Source: Cerrena zonata
Lineage: Eukaryota; Basidiomycota; Agaricomycetes; Polyporales; Cerrenaceae
Length of the DNA: 64,000 nucleotides
Reading direction: 5' to 3'
Assembly (NCBI GenBank): GCA_038087015.1
Contig: JASBNA010000019.1
Span: 186,001 to 250,000, forward strand
The notes beneath the pieces are model-generated. The model was given only the letters and a program-made list of their open reading frames with translations, was not told where the DNA came from and ran no database searches. Below, in pieces: positions 11,539 to 23,633 of this stretch (position 1 is the stretch's first letter; the number at the start of each line of letters is the position of its first letter). A program made the translations under genes and the position numbers.

Positions 11539-14096
11539 CTACTCGCGCGGTCTGGGACTACGAGTCAAGATAGGAGAGCTCTTGCTAGGGCTACCTTGTG
11601 GCTGATCGTCTGAGGGTAAACGCAAGTTGATGTCGCGTAGATTATCGTCAGGAAGAATGATCTTCCTCCGAGTTGGTTTCCGCCTCTGCTGCAGCCCTGG
11701 ATAACGTTCTCTCAGATGCATGACAGCACGCGTAGAGGCCACAGTAACATCAATACTACTTCTTGATCCTGGCTGGACATGGTCGGGACCACTGACGAGT
11801 CTATTAAGCAATCGGATAAGGTCGGGGCTGACGCAGGCTCGGTCTCGATCAGCGAGGTCGAGGACAGCCATTAGTAAAGATGGACTTGGAATATGACCGC
11901 CAAGTGCAAATTCTGGGCTCATCAAGTGCTTCTCTACGTCTTCCAACATCCCTGTTATAGGATCACGAAGACGAGCTGATTCCTCGATAACCAAACCCGC
12001 GAAAGTTAACGCCATGCAACATGCAGTATGTGCATTATGAACCTTGGAGTTGTATAAAGCATGTTTGGTATAGGTGATGATACTTTCGATCACTACACAC
12101 AAGTTAGCAGTGAGGAAATGAGGGTGTTATGATAGCACCTACCAATATCATTAACAGGAATATGTGAGCGTGCAAAGAGCTCATGCATCGTGCTGAATGT
12201 AGCATCCCGAATGCTATCAGACATATACATCAGTGATGCAAGGGTTTCATACACTTTTCGGTATAGATCGGCAGTTGCTGGATGGTCGGCCTCGAATGGG
12301 AATGCACGGCATAGTCTATCCAACATCCCTATCATCCCAAGAATGGTAGTCTCGTCTACACTGTCCATTCGAACGAGGATGTCGGAGACAAGGTGAATCA
12401 GCGTCAAGAGTCCGCTATCGACTACATCCGAGTGTTTCCACTGCGGCTCTCCTTCTAAAAATGCATTGGCTCGGTTGTTCAAAATATCGCGAATACTATC
12501 AATGGCAACACTGCAATCAGTATCATCAATACAGTAACGCAAGACGTTATGGAGGAATGGATCATCCATGAAGGTAGCATCCGCTCCGGAAAGGATACGA
12601 CGATCTAACACTTCTTTCCTGTCATCGACGTACTGTTGCTCCCGTTCACGCCAGGTAGTTGGGTATTTGCCGCGCACCAAGTTCGTGATCCAATTGTAGC
12701 GACCACGATAAGCACCGCGGAACATGTCAGGCGGTGCATACAGGGGCCATGGGCGATCAGACCATGATGAGAAGCGTTGGACGATTTGCTTCAATACCCA
12801 GCTTATCTTTTGGAGGAACCATTGCCGAACGCGGTATACAAAGAGCGCCTGAGGAGACCGGTGGGGGCATTCCCCGTCGATGGATGGGAGTATGGTGGTG
12901 AGGACGAGGAACAAGAGTGATGCAACTACGAATATAGTGATCACACCGGCTACAACATCGTCCAAGCTCCACAGAAGATAAACGAGGCCAATGAGAAAGA
13001 AGGCTAGAGCAATTTGGAGCATGACAGGAAGTAGCGCAATGATCTGAGGCACCTTCCATCTAAGAAGTCCTTCGAATCGGAATTGGCGAATGCGACCTCG
13101 CTCTCTCGGAGAGCTAGCAGCACTACTTAAGAATTCACGAAGCCATTGTTTCACGAGTATACCCATGGAGGCTGCGGCGAGCGCGAATACGAGGGACGCG
13201 AACCATAGGGTATTGAGCCTTCTCGAGAACACAACGTCTGAGGACGAGTTTCTGATGCTAGTAGCACTAATATTTGCACCGAGCTGGTGAGCTATTTGCG
13301 TCAGAAGAATAACTGTCGTATCTTGAGGATCATCTTGTAGCAATTTGTATGCTTCAATATCGAACGCTGTAACAACCGCCGAAAAAAGACCAGCCTAGAA
13401 TCATATTAACAATATACGAGAATTGGGCTGAGACAACTACTCACAAAAACCAGGAGAGTATCGATATCTTCTTTCCATCCTTGAACCATGCCCTGGTCAT
13501 ATATCTGAAACTTGTTTGCACATTCCCTCCACGCCGCTGATGCATCAGTGGGGTTTTCCACGAGATTCCCAACAGATGCCCCGGTCGTAGTCTGATCTTT
13601 GCGCTTTCAAAACAGCAATAAATTAGTAAAAGGATGAAATCGAATGCAAAAATACAGAACTTACAGCGCTCCATTGAACTGTAACATCTCGACCAGAAGT
13701 GGTTCCGGGTCTTGCGTTAGCGTGTTGTATGTTGGAGGTATAGGATGTGATAGGCCGTTTACGCGCGACAGACGGTTGAATGTAAAAATTAGGCTCGCTG
13801 GTAGCACCCTGTTGCTCAAGATCGTCATCACCAAATGAGGTAACACTTGGGCTGCCGAACAGTGGCTGCCAGGGACTCCAAACACCAAAAACATTCGAAG
13901 TGTCCGGATGCTGTTGTGTTTCGTCTGTTCTAAGTGTAGGAAGAGGGCTAGCAAATGCGACTTCCTTAGGTCGACTTCCCCCCGTGTCATGTCTCGAAGG
14001 CCTGCGTTGATGCGATGGGGATGGGATCCGGGGATGATCTTCATATAGAATATTGCGACCTCTAGATGATCTATTACAGATATCATCGTGGCTCAT
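11539..14096 (-). CDS. DUF6535 domain membrane protein (copy C)
   Basis: Unknown function. Exons read as 14096-13665, 13603-13445, 13394-12143 and 12092-11539. Exon 2 gives VQGWKEDIDTLLVF, exon 3 begins AGLFSAVVTAFDIEAYKLLQ, so the domain is split by an intron at exactly the position seen in copies A and B. Three hydrophobic stretches follow, with a KQWLREFL motif after the first. The N-terminal 145 residues are Ser/Arg/Pro-rich and look disordered; they contain RPSRHDTGG and a FGVWSPWQPLFGSPS patch. The last exon is helical in character and ends in a basic, Ser/Pro-rich tail (KSSPILTRSPRPRE). Copy C is closest in plan to copy B, and a local tandem duplication is likely. Confidence 0.88.
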
Positions 14097-15107
14097 AGAG
14101 TATGTTTGGGGATCTGAATACAACTATTTAGGTATGTTAGATAGTGATACTGTGAAGTCGATCATATGTATTTGACGTACGTGGGTGGCATGTACACTGT
14201 GTAGTATGTCATCTTCCGATCTCGACATCTGAAGCTGAAGAGTTGCAACACTCAATAAGAGAATCAGCGTATAGTACTATGTGACGAGAAGACAGCAGAT
14301 CTACTAGCACCACGCTGGCGGGAAGTTTGGGCGACAGAGTATTCCGATCGTGAGAGCCGTCAGCTAACAACATTTGAACATCTTGCCTACTTGGATGATG
14401 CCTCTGGACATTCAACCACTGGAAAGCGTAACTAGCCCTGAGACATAGCTTGATGATGCATGATGGATAATGTACAAGCTGAGTTTGTCGTCTTGTCGCG
14501 GAACGACGGGGGTGAACCACACTGTGATGCTAGCATCATAGTGATCGGAACGTTTGTCATGATCCTTCACGATCAGCCTTATAGATGGCATTTGAGTAGA
14601 TACTCAGCCTTCCACAGTCCACATACAGTAGTATCTATGTCGACTTCCGAGCCTGGTCTACGGTACGATGTGTCAGTGAGCACTCATGTTTTTCACAGTC
14701 AATGTTGCTCCTCATATACGCACAGCACTAAATTATTTGAATGCATCATTGGCATTGGCATTGGCATCAACCTAAGCCTTCCTCTCCACTCGGCGTCGTC
14801 GCTTCACTTTGTAGCTCATACGCGTTAGTACTTCAACTGTAACCGATGCCATGCAACCGAGTTACAATGCTGAACTCCAACTCCACTGCCCTCCGCAGAC
14901 CGGAGGTTTAAGCTATGAGAATACCGATATTGTTATGGTATGTGTGAGATACTCTTTGACAGGTTCAGACACTAAATAATGAGTTGTCATTTCTTATATA
15001 AAGCCATGACCATAGCTGGGGTTTCGTCAGACGATCACCACTAGTTCCTTCACGACCTAGCTGCTCAAATATAGTGTCTCGCAATTTCCTAAGGCGTAAG
15101 AGTCATT
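14097..15107. other. Intergenic kilobase upstream of S10 copy B
   Basis: No supportable gene. A short direct run of the unit cattgg occurs near 14748-14765. A TATA box close to the S10 copy B start is listed separately. The rest holds only shadow frames. Confidence 0.5.
14995..15002 (+). promoter_or_regulatory. TATA box of S10 carboxypeptidase copy B
   Basis: TATATAAA about 106 bp upstream of the start codon at 15108, at nearly the same distance as the TATA-like run before its paralogue at 7603. Confidence 0.5.
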
Positions 15108-17917
15108 ATGTTTCGTCTTTTCCTTCTAGCACTTGCGTGCGGCATATCCACTGCTCAAAACCCACCTGGCTCGTTCCCTCACGATTATCCTGGAAAGCCC
15201 TCAGGTGCCTCCGGCCCTGAATGGCAGAAATGTGAGTATAGTATTTGTATCTATGTCTCGCTGTGTGCGCTACTGATATTTTGCACATAGATTTCGAGGT
15301 GACTGACCAGTTGCCCAATGTTACCTTTCCTTTCGCTCGTAATTTTGCGGGAAACATTCCTGTCGATAGACCGAACCATCCCAACAACACGCTCTTCTTC
15401 TGGGCATTTGAGAAAGAGAATGGCTCGCTGACCGCCAACGCTGGCGAGAGCAATGAGCCATGGGGACTCTGGCTCAACGGGGGTCCCGGATCATCTAGTC
15501 TTCTGGGAGCACTCTTCGAGGTAAGCGGTTTACAAGTCGACACACAATTGCTAAACAAAGTCCGATCGGACAGAACGGTCCACTCCAAATCCAAGATGAT
15601 TACACGATGGCTGCGAACAATTGGAGCTGGAGCAATTTAGCGGATTACGTCTGGATAGACCAGCCAGTGTAAGTGTGTTGATGCCAAGACGCTGCGCAGA
15701 TCGCTGAGCATTATTAATTACATTGCATAGTGGTGTGGGGTTCTCCACTGTCGACAGTGATGGATATGGTGGGTTCTTGAGTTTACCATATACGCAAACA
15801 ACTTATCTTACTTTCAAACAACTTATGTAGTCAATGATGAAGACCAGATGGCAGCAGACTTCGTGAGTCTGAGTATCACTATCAGGATACAAGTTTCTGA
15901 TTGTCCGAGGCCAGTTCGGATTCTTGGCCAACCTTGTCAAGGTCTTCCCCAGTCTTCAGACGCGCCCACTCCATATCACCGGAGAAAGTTATGCAGGGAC
16001 CTACATTCCTTATATTGTCAAGGCATACTTCGGCATGACCAATCCACCCGTCAATCTCGCTAAATTTGCTATTGGGGATGGTGTCTTGGCTAATGACGCT
16101 GTTAGCGAGCATTTACCAACAGTATGTTATTTACCGCATTCATATTGAGCGCAGGTCTTACGTATCCTCGCTGCTAGTTAAATGTTATCGAGACATATCC
16201 TCAATTGATTGGATATGACCCGGAGGTATACAATTACTTCAAAGAACAGTACGTCTTAACTCATCCGTGTGGGGAGACTAAACGACTGAGAATACACATT
16301 TGAGAACTCATCTTTGTGGATATGACCTCAACTTGACATACCCCCAGAACGGTCACTTCCCAGATATCACTCCGCCTGGTTTCGATAATGGAAACACGCC
16401 AACGGTCAACTCGAATCTCTCAAGCCTTACGCACCTTGCCAACAAGCAAGTTCTTCTGACCGAGGTCAAGGCGAGACTTGGGGAATGGTCGGAGTCAGCT
16501 TCGAAAGAGAAACGTGAAAGTTGGACTCAAGAGAAGAGAGATCTAACTGGTAGGGCGAACGGCACTATCGATCCCTTCTACGGATGCTTTCTTTGGCCCG
16601 AGGTCTTGGTTTATGCTCTCAACTTCTCCCTTCCGTGGGGTAAGTGAATTGCATCTTACACACGAAGGAATTGCTAAAATAGGAATCCAGTCGATACCCA
16701 AGGATTCGATGTATGCCGTATCTTCTCGCACATTTTTCTAGCGTCTGATATGAATCTCAGGTTTACGACGTCACGGATGGATTGAGTCCCCAGTCTGTAA
16801 GGGTTCAGTCGGATGCATCATTCTTCCTCAATGGTATTATTTTGAATTTTACTACTCGTCATCCTGAAGGGACAATAAGGCTCATTCGAAATGGCAGATA
16901 ACCGTACACGCACTGCGTTACATGCTCCTACAAGTAAGGACTGGACAAAGTACATTCCATATCCTTTCGGTATGTATCCAGGCTGTCAAAAGTCATCCAA
17001 TATTGAATCTCAAATCTCAAATCTTTAGGGAGCGTTCCAGGCTCGAAGGATCCCAGTAAGTTCCACCGTAAATTCATCAGCGTTTCTATTCTAACATACG
17101 ACTAGGTTTGAGGTAAAGTTTAGGCGAACTCGGCATATTCTGTCACTTGATTTTAACATGATGATTCCAGACCCGCGGCATTTTTAGACGAATTAGCAGC
17201 AAATGCGACGAAAGGAAATGTCAGCGTAATCATCTACTCTGGTAATGACGATCTCTTGGTGGGTCATCGCGGCTCAGAAGGTTTGTCAATGCTCTCTATC
17301 ATATGATGTCGTCGAGTTTTAAATTTCCCCGTCCACATAGTTGCCATCCAGAACACCTACTTTTGGGGGAATACAAGGATTCTCTAGGAAGCCCAGCACC
17401 GTTTGGACGAACGACCGTGGAGAGTTTGCCGGAATTGTTCATCAAGAACGTAACTGGACGTTTGCGCTCTTCTCAGCGGCCGGACATCTCGTTCCTCTTA
17501 ACCAGCCAGAGAACGTGTGTGATATAAATCCCAAGCTTCCATACTCTTACTAACCATAGAATATCTCAGGCCTTTGTATTCCTCCGTGAATTTATTTTGG
17601 GCAACAATCAAACTGGTTTCTTCGACGGATCCAACTCAGTTGTTGGCGGAGAAAATACGTCGATCTTTGCTAACAACATACTACCTGGACAATCAGGTAT
17701 TGCCGTTGGTTCAGGAACCACTCAGTCGACCGTCTTCTACCCTTCGGCAACTGTGGCTGCTTGGGATAGCTTCACCCAGACAGCTATACCTATGCCATCT
17801 GGTGATTCCGCAGCTCTCGGTAAAAACGGTGCTGAGAACATCGTGGCGTGGTTTTGGACAGAGAAGATCATTGGGTTATGGAGCGTGCTTTGGTTGGCGA
17901 TACTGACTGTGCTTTGA
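15108..17917 (+). CDS. Serine carboxypeptidase S10, copy B, GPI-tailed
   Basis: Secreted C-terminal exopeptidase, paralogue of copy A. The signal peptide is MFRLFLLALACGISTAQ. The propeptide-like PHDYPGKPSG and the block FARNFAGNIPVDRPNHPNN are shared with copy A. The catalytic Ser lies in GESYAGTYIPYIVKAYFG, the Asp in SVIIYSGNDD, and the His in AAGHLVPLNQPENV. The insertion region carries RANGTIDPFYGCF. The tail WFWTEKIIGLWSVLWLAILTVL is hydrophobic to the end, so a GPI anchor is likely. Many short introns match those of copy A in place. The nucleotide match to copy A over about 15300-15490 is roughly 95 percent by eye, which means a recent duplication. All active-site parts are intact, so both copies should be functional. 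Confidence 0.92.
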
Positions 17918-18309
17918 GTACTATAGATTTCCATCGTTGTCTACAAACACGTCCTCCACATAATGCCTACATATGTTTATTTCACACTGTAACATTCGGC
18001 TTGAAATTATATTATTAGTCACCAATGAGCCAAGGTTCATCAAGAACATACGAGCAGATCATGCAGGGTGCAGTGCATGGAGCAACTCATTTGAAGTCAA
18101 ATTCAGGATGCGGTGTTCAGGCTGTCCGCTTCTCCTCGCAAATCATGGTGTAAATGAGGATCTAATCTAATCTCTGACTCTCACCCTAAGCCACTTTGGA
18201 GCACAGGCTTGCCCAAGAGTTGTTAAGGCAAGATGTTGCAATTAACGGACCTTGTAACTTACTTCCATTCTCAACCACCACCTTCCCCAAAGTTTCTCTC
18301 TGTACCCCC
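17918..18309. other. Intergenic gap
   Basis: About 390 bp between S10 copy B and the C2-domain gene. I see no gene, repeat or clear TATA box in it. Confidence 0.45.
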
Positions 18310-20105
18310 ATGAGCGGAGAGCTAGGAACCCTCGTCATTGTCGTTCTCAAAGCCAGGAACCTTCGAGATAAGCACTCATTCTATAAACAGGACGTCTACT
18401 CCAAAATCACGATCAATGGGATCACGAAGAAAACTGCTGTCGAGGTGAAAGGGGGCCAACATCCTGTATGGGATGAAGAAATTCGTATTCCTATCTCTAC
18501 AGATACCTCTGAGAAGGCTCGAACTTTGTATGCATCTGTTGTTCTGTTGAACCTCGCGGAGATGAATCCGTCGGCGAGGGGCAGATTGACATCTCAGAGA
18601 CGTTGCAAACCGGTGAATTCGATGGTAAGCACTCCTCAAGTGCTCCAATAGCCGCAATAACTAATGTTTGTACAGATTGGATACCTCTCAAAGTCGATGG
18701 TGCATATCGAGGCGATCTTTACCTTGAAATGACATTTTACGCTGCTGGACCTCCACCTGCACTCAGTCGTCGTCCAACAAAGATGAAGCCGAGTGAACGT
18801 TTACAACGCCCCGACAAGGCGTATGCTTATCCAGCAACGACATCGCCCCCGAAGGAGAACTCATCGCTTCCGGTTACGGGTGCTCCTCAGAAGCACGACT
18901 ATCGCAACTCAGTCAGCCGTTCGGTGTCTCCTCATTACAAACATGATGCCCTCCCACCGTTACCAGAGGAGGCGACGCCCGCACCAGTGAATGTCCCATC
19001 TATCCTCCGACCTGCCGGCGGAAGGCCCAACAAAACACCTTCTCCCGGACGAGGTCCTGGTGTTGCCCAGCAGCCTTTGGCATCCGACTATTCGTCACGT
19101 CCTCGAACTACCAGCCTTACTCCCCCTCAGGGACATTCCCCTCCTAAATCGCTAATGCCATCTTTGCCACAGGCACTCCAGGCATCGTCTCCCCGCCACA
19201 GCATTAGCGCGAATACAGGAGGAGCGTGTGAGCTTCCTCCTTCGTTGCAACATGGCAGACCGCCAAGACCTCAGTCGCAAGTGTATGACAGGCCTCATCA
19301 AAATCAATCACAGCCATCCAATGCATACCCACCGGCTCCGTATGCCAATCATACTCCGGCACCTGTTCCCGTCCCTACACCTACGCCCACACCTTACGAT
19401 TACAGCAGTAACACTAACAATATTAACAACTATACCCCGGATCCTGCACCATCTTTCAGTTTCCCAACACCTGATGCATCTATTTATTCCTCACCGACTC
19501 CGTCTCCAACTTATAACCCACCTCCACCCTCGATACCTACCTATAATCCTCCACCAGCCACATATCCTCCACCTTCTACCTATAACCCCCCATCAGTAAC
19601 CTACAACCCTCCGCCTGTATCTAATGTCTCCACATACTCCTACCCACCTCCTCAAGCCTCACACTACCCTCCGGCACCCAAATTTACCCCGGTACCTCCT
19701 GCACCTCAGTTCTCTCAGCCGCCTCTGATGCAACAGGCATCTGCAAGACCGTATTCGTACTACTGGACCTCCTCCTCCACGTCAAGATTCAAACTTAGAT
19801 CTTCCTGATCCGTTCAAGCTAGCGAGGTATCAATCGCCTTTACCTCTCCCTCCGGAGCAGGCGAATGGCTCCCATACGTCAAAACGGACTCATAAATCTC
19901 TACATCCGTTTCGTCGACGCCTTCGTCCGGATCACATAGTAAGACGGACAAGACGCGTTCCGATACGGCCAAACAGAGTAAGGAGGAAGAGGCTAGGGTT
20001 GCTAGACAACGTGAGGAGGAGGAAAGGATGAGAAAAGCAAGAGAGCAGGAAGAGCTTGATTTGGAGATGGCGAGAAAACTGGATATGGAGTTGAACTTGG
20101 GTTAG
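18310..20105 (+). CDS. C2-domain, proline-rich protein, Inn1/Fic1-like; frame broken in three places
   Basis: Likely homologue of the ingression protein Inn1/Fic1, which binds the division-site membrane through an N-terminal C2 domain and recruits SH3 partners through PxxP motifs during cytokinesis. The C2 part begins MSGELGTLVIVVLKARNLRD and continues to HPVWDEEIRIPI. A 51-nt intron (18625-18675) precedes DWIPLKVDGAYRGDLYLEM. A long Pro/Tyr-rich region follows, then a charged coiled tail (KEEEARVARQREEEERMRK) ending at 20105. Reading is interrupted three times: between 18526 and 18560 the C2 domain continues in another frame (EPRGDESVGEGQIDI); near 19764 one extra T moves the frame to PPPPRQDSNLDLPDPF; near 19897-19905 the frame returns. 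Each side of every break reads as good protein. Sequencing indels or early pseudogenisation are both possible. Confidence 0.7.
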
Positions 20106-20461
20106 AGTTGGGATATGATTCCATAAACATTATTAACATTTTTACCGTTCCCTCATTGTTATCGAGATTTGACATACCTGTAGATATACCCTATCACTAT
20201 CTATTCCGCGTCTGTAACTTATAGTTAAGAGACCACCGAGGTTAGTGAAAAGAAAGTCCTTCATTAATTGGCATAGAAGTGCTCAGAACTAAAATTGTGT
20301 CATGGGAAAAATAATGATTGCAGAGCATAGTGCTAATAATCAACGAAATCTACGGTAATCAATATAAGTCATTGCAGTGTCATTACCATAACCTGCGACA
20401 TGAACGACAACAAACCGAGTCATATAAACGCACGCCCACTCTTCAAAATCAGACATCCCTA
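20106..20461. other. Intergenic gap between convergent genes
   Basis: About 355 bp between the ends of the C2 gene and the CLASP gene, which converge here. It is AT-rich, with nothing recognisable. Confidence 0.45.
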
Positions 20462-22946
20462 TCACCTCCTTCTCCTATCACCAAGGAACAAAGGCTCACA
20501 CTGCGCCCTATCCCTTGGCAACAAACCCCCAAACGTCATCGTCTGATCAGCATCATACGATGGCGCAGGTGAAAGGTCAAACCCCATCTGGATCGATGCC
20601 AGTAATGCCGAGATGGGTGTCTCTGGGACGAGCTGTGAATGGGATTTCAACGGTCGGGCTTGAGGCGTTGAAGGATTGGATTCGGGTTGGAGGAAGAACT
20701 GAGGGAGGTCTTGAGGAGTATCCATGGCTTCTCGTAGAGTGTCTTCATCGAGTTCTTCATCGTCTTTGTTAGGTTCGTCAACATTTTCCTCGGACTCTTG
20801 GGGAGGGGAAATGGGTTGTGTGGGTGTCGCGTCTTCCTCCAACTCCGATTCAGGTTCTTCTGTCTCAGATTGAATATTCACATCCTTCTCCCCCTCTGTT
20901 TCCGTCTCGGTCTCGGTCTCAGCCTCCGTTTCTATTTCAGGTGCGCTTTCAATAACCTCATCCTCTGAAGCCGCATCACCTTGTTTCGTATCAGTCACCT
21001 GTTCATATTCTTCAACGACTGGTGGTTCCGGAGATACTGAGGGAAAAGCTAAAGCTTCTCCCTGCGGCGAAGGCGGTAATGGAACCATCTTCGCAACCTC
21101 GACCACCTTCTCAGGTTCGGTTACAATTTCCGGAGCAGGAGTCTTCTCTCTCCCCTTCTTGACCGTCACTATCGCCGATGCCGGTTTCTTCTTCCTATCC
21201 TTCTCCACTGGAACAGCTTTGACCGCCGAGGTACTCTTTGCAGCGGTTCGACTAGGAACAAATGGCTTCGCTACCTCGTTCTTGGCGGCTACGGGAGGTC
21301 TGGTGGTAGCTTTCGCTCGAGCAAGCTGAGCTTGAGTGGGTTCGGTTAATCGACTGATTGTTCGACTTCGAACGGGGACGCCTGCATCTGGTTTGGCTGG
21401 GCGGGATATCGTCGTCGTAGAAGTCTTGGCTGTATTGGTAGTCGTGGACGAAGAAAGGACTTTAGGTCTCACTATTGATTCTGTCCTGCTGCGAACCGGG
21501 GGTTTCGGTGCCACTTTCGCAGTAGTCGCGGTAGTAGTAGACGATGATACTGGCGGTCGTGACGCCTGTGTCGTAGCAGGAGCAGTAGTAGCCCGACTAG
21601 GACCAGGTCGAACGGGCGGTTTACTCGTGCTTGCTTCGGGTGCATCTTTAGGTGCCACCGAAGGATCAGGTAAGAGCACCCTTCTAGCACCACCCACAAC
21701 TCTCGGTCTAGCCTGAGCGGACGGATCTTGAACCTCATTCTGAGGTACTCGACTCGGACCCGTCACCGGTCTGAAAGGACCAGGTGTTTTCGTTGATGAG
21801 CCAAGATCAGCGAAATAATCAGAAGCTGTGGAAGAGGCAGGCGAAACGGGAGGACGAAGGGGAAGAGACTGTGGCGGGAGCATAATCTCTGCTCTTAATG
21901 GACCCCTCTGGACTGAAGGAACTCGGGGACGTGAAGGGCCTGTCGTCGAACGAGTAGAAGACTGAGACGACGTCGGAGGATATCAACCTAGCGGCGACAT
22001 TAGGGGCACTTTCGGACTGCGTTATTGAATTAGTCGTGTATGTGTATCGCCGTGCCGTGATGAAGAGCTCTTGGTCAGTTGATTCGAAGACGATGAATGA
22101 GGGACGGTCGATTTCGGTCGGGTGATCGCATGAAGTGAATTGACAGAGTGAGTGGACATCGAAGAAGCGGGACGTGAAGGAGGAGCAGACGGAGGTTTGG
22201 CACGAATATCAAGATATTTCTTGATTGTAGGTGTCATAGGTGAGATGAAGCTAAGATATAACTGCGTGAATAATTGCACGAGAGCTGAATAAATTAGGAG
22301 TTCCTTACTTGTCCACTCGATTCGGAAGGAGAATTTGATAGGCATCGAAGATTTTTCGGCCAAGCTTCCTCACGTCCGCGTTGGCATCTACGGCAGTAGA
22401 CTTGATGATAGATTCGATCTCTTTCGCGCGTTTTTCCCTTTCCAAATCAGGAGGGTTGAAGGTGTTGAGACATGCAAGTGCACATTCCGAAGCAGCCAGT
22501 CGCAGCGTCACGGACTTGCCCTTGATAGCATCAGCCAAGAATGAGAGAATACTAGGAGACTGCGTAGACTCGATGACAGAGATGATGCAAGCCTTTGCTC
22601 GAGTAATGACAACCTTGTTGGGTCGCGTGCACAATGTTAGCAAAGTGGGTAGGTATAGAGGGATGATGGTTGAGAATGATTTCCCAAGTGTCTCTGCCGA
22701 CGCCTTGAATAGTTCGAGGGCTGCAGAAGAAAGACGTGTTCGTTCCGAGATAGCAGCGCATGTAAGCGGTCTATAAAGCGAGCGTAAAAGTTGGGTCAGT
22801 TCTGTTGGGTATTCGGTGCCTTCATCGTTCATGACATTGGTCAAGCCTATTATCGCTTTAGCGATTTTGTCCCATGATTCTTCGGTTTCTGGTACTTGAA
22901 TCTTTTCTCGTAGTGGCTGTAGTTTATATTCGAGATCTGAAGGCAT
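20462..22946 (-). CDS. CLASP-like microtubule-binding protein (CLASP_N/TOG domain)
   Basis: Probably stabilises microtubule plus ends or the spindle, as CLASP/Stu1 proteins do. The first exon (22946 to about 22309) encodes one helical TOG-like array: ESWDKIAKAIIGL, LSSAALELFKASAETLGKSF, FSTIIPLYLPTLLTLCTRPN, ITRAKACIISVIE and DANADVRKLGRKIFDAY, the usual CLASP_N pattern. After an intron comes a Ser/Pro-rich linker with TPTIKKYLDIRAKPPS. The rest is low-complexity: Thr/Ala/Pro-rich, then a Glu-rich acidic stretch, ending LPRDRAQCEPLFLGDRRRR. The join between 22022 and about 21970 is not clean: the linker frame meets a stop at 22022, a middle stretch (TQSESAPNVAARL) reads in a second frame, and the tail returns to the first. 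No good splice donor is seen, so one or two indels are suspected. Confidence 0.8.
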
Positions 22947-23633
22947 GAATAAATGAATAAACGATGAACGAGGATGGTGTCACTGGAGGAAAAGCGGATT
23001 TCAAGTTGACGACACATTGAAACGAGTCCAAGTTCGATTGTCTCGAGGCGCACGTGATCGCGTTCATTACGTAATCAAGCCCTAACCTCAATTTATGGCC
23101 TCACTACTTCATCTCCTGCTCCCAAGTCCTGACTCTTGACTTCAACTTAAGCTTAGCTATTCTTGTTTACCATCTAAACTCCTCAATATCTCATGGATCA
23201 TCAGATGGGTTATCGAAAAACTGGCTTAACCTCTGACGAGCTTCTTCCTAATTAAATCTTACCGGTCTATCGACGTCTATATAAATGCACATGCGCAGCT
23301 TAAAGACTATCTAGCGTACAGTTCCTCCACTTCGGCGACTCTGAATGTACTGTGAACAGCTGCGAACAGTGCCCAGCAAGAGTTTCACCATGTGGTCTGT
23401 ATACAAACGTTATCTGGAATGTACAGCCGCCTAGTTCCCAGCTCCAAAATCCCAATATTGGCTAGCGTCTTGCATTGCCATAATACACTGTGCCGCAGTC
23501 TGTCAACTTAAGCCGAGACGCTGCGTGGCCCATATATTACTGACCAACATATCTTGTGGGATCCTCGTATCAGGTTCATCTCTGTACACCTCAGACAATC
23601 TCTCTAGTCTTGTCGTCTCGTCGTATCTCAACC
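22947..23633. other. Intergenic gap, divergent promoters of CLASP and DUF7330-type genes
   Basis: About 690 bp between divergent starts. A TATAAAT run lies near 23279, but it is over 350 bp from the next start. No gene is seen. Confidence 0.45.
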
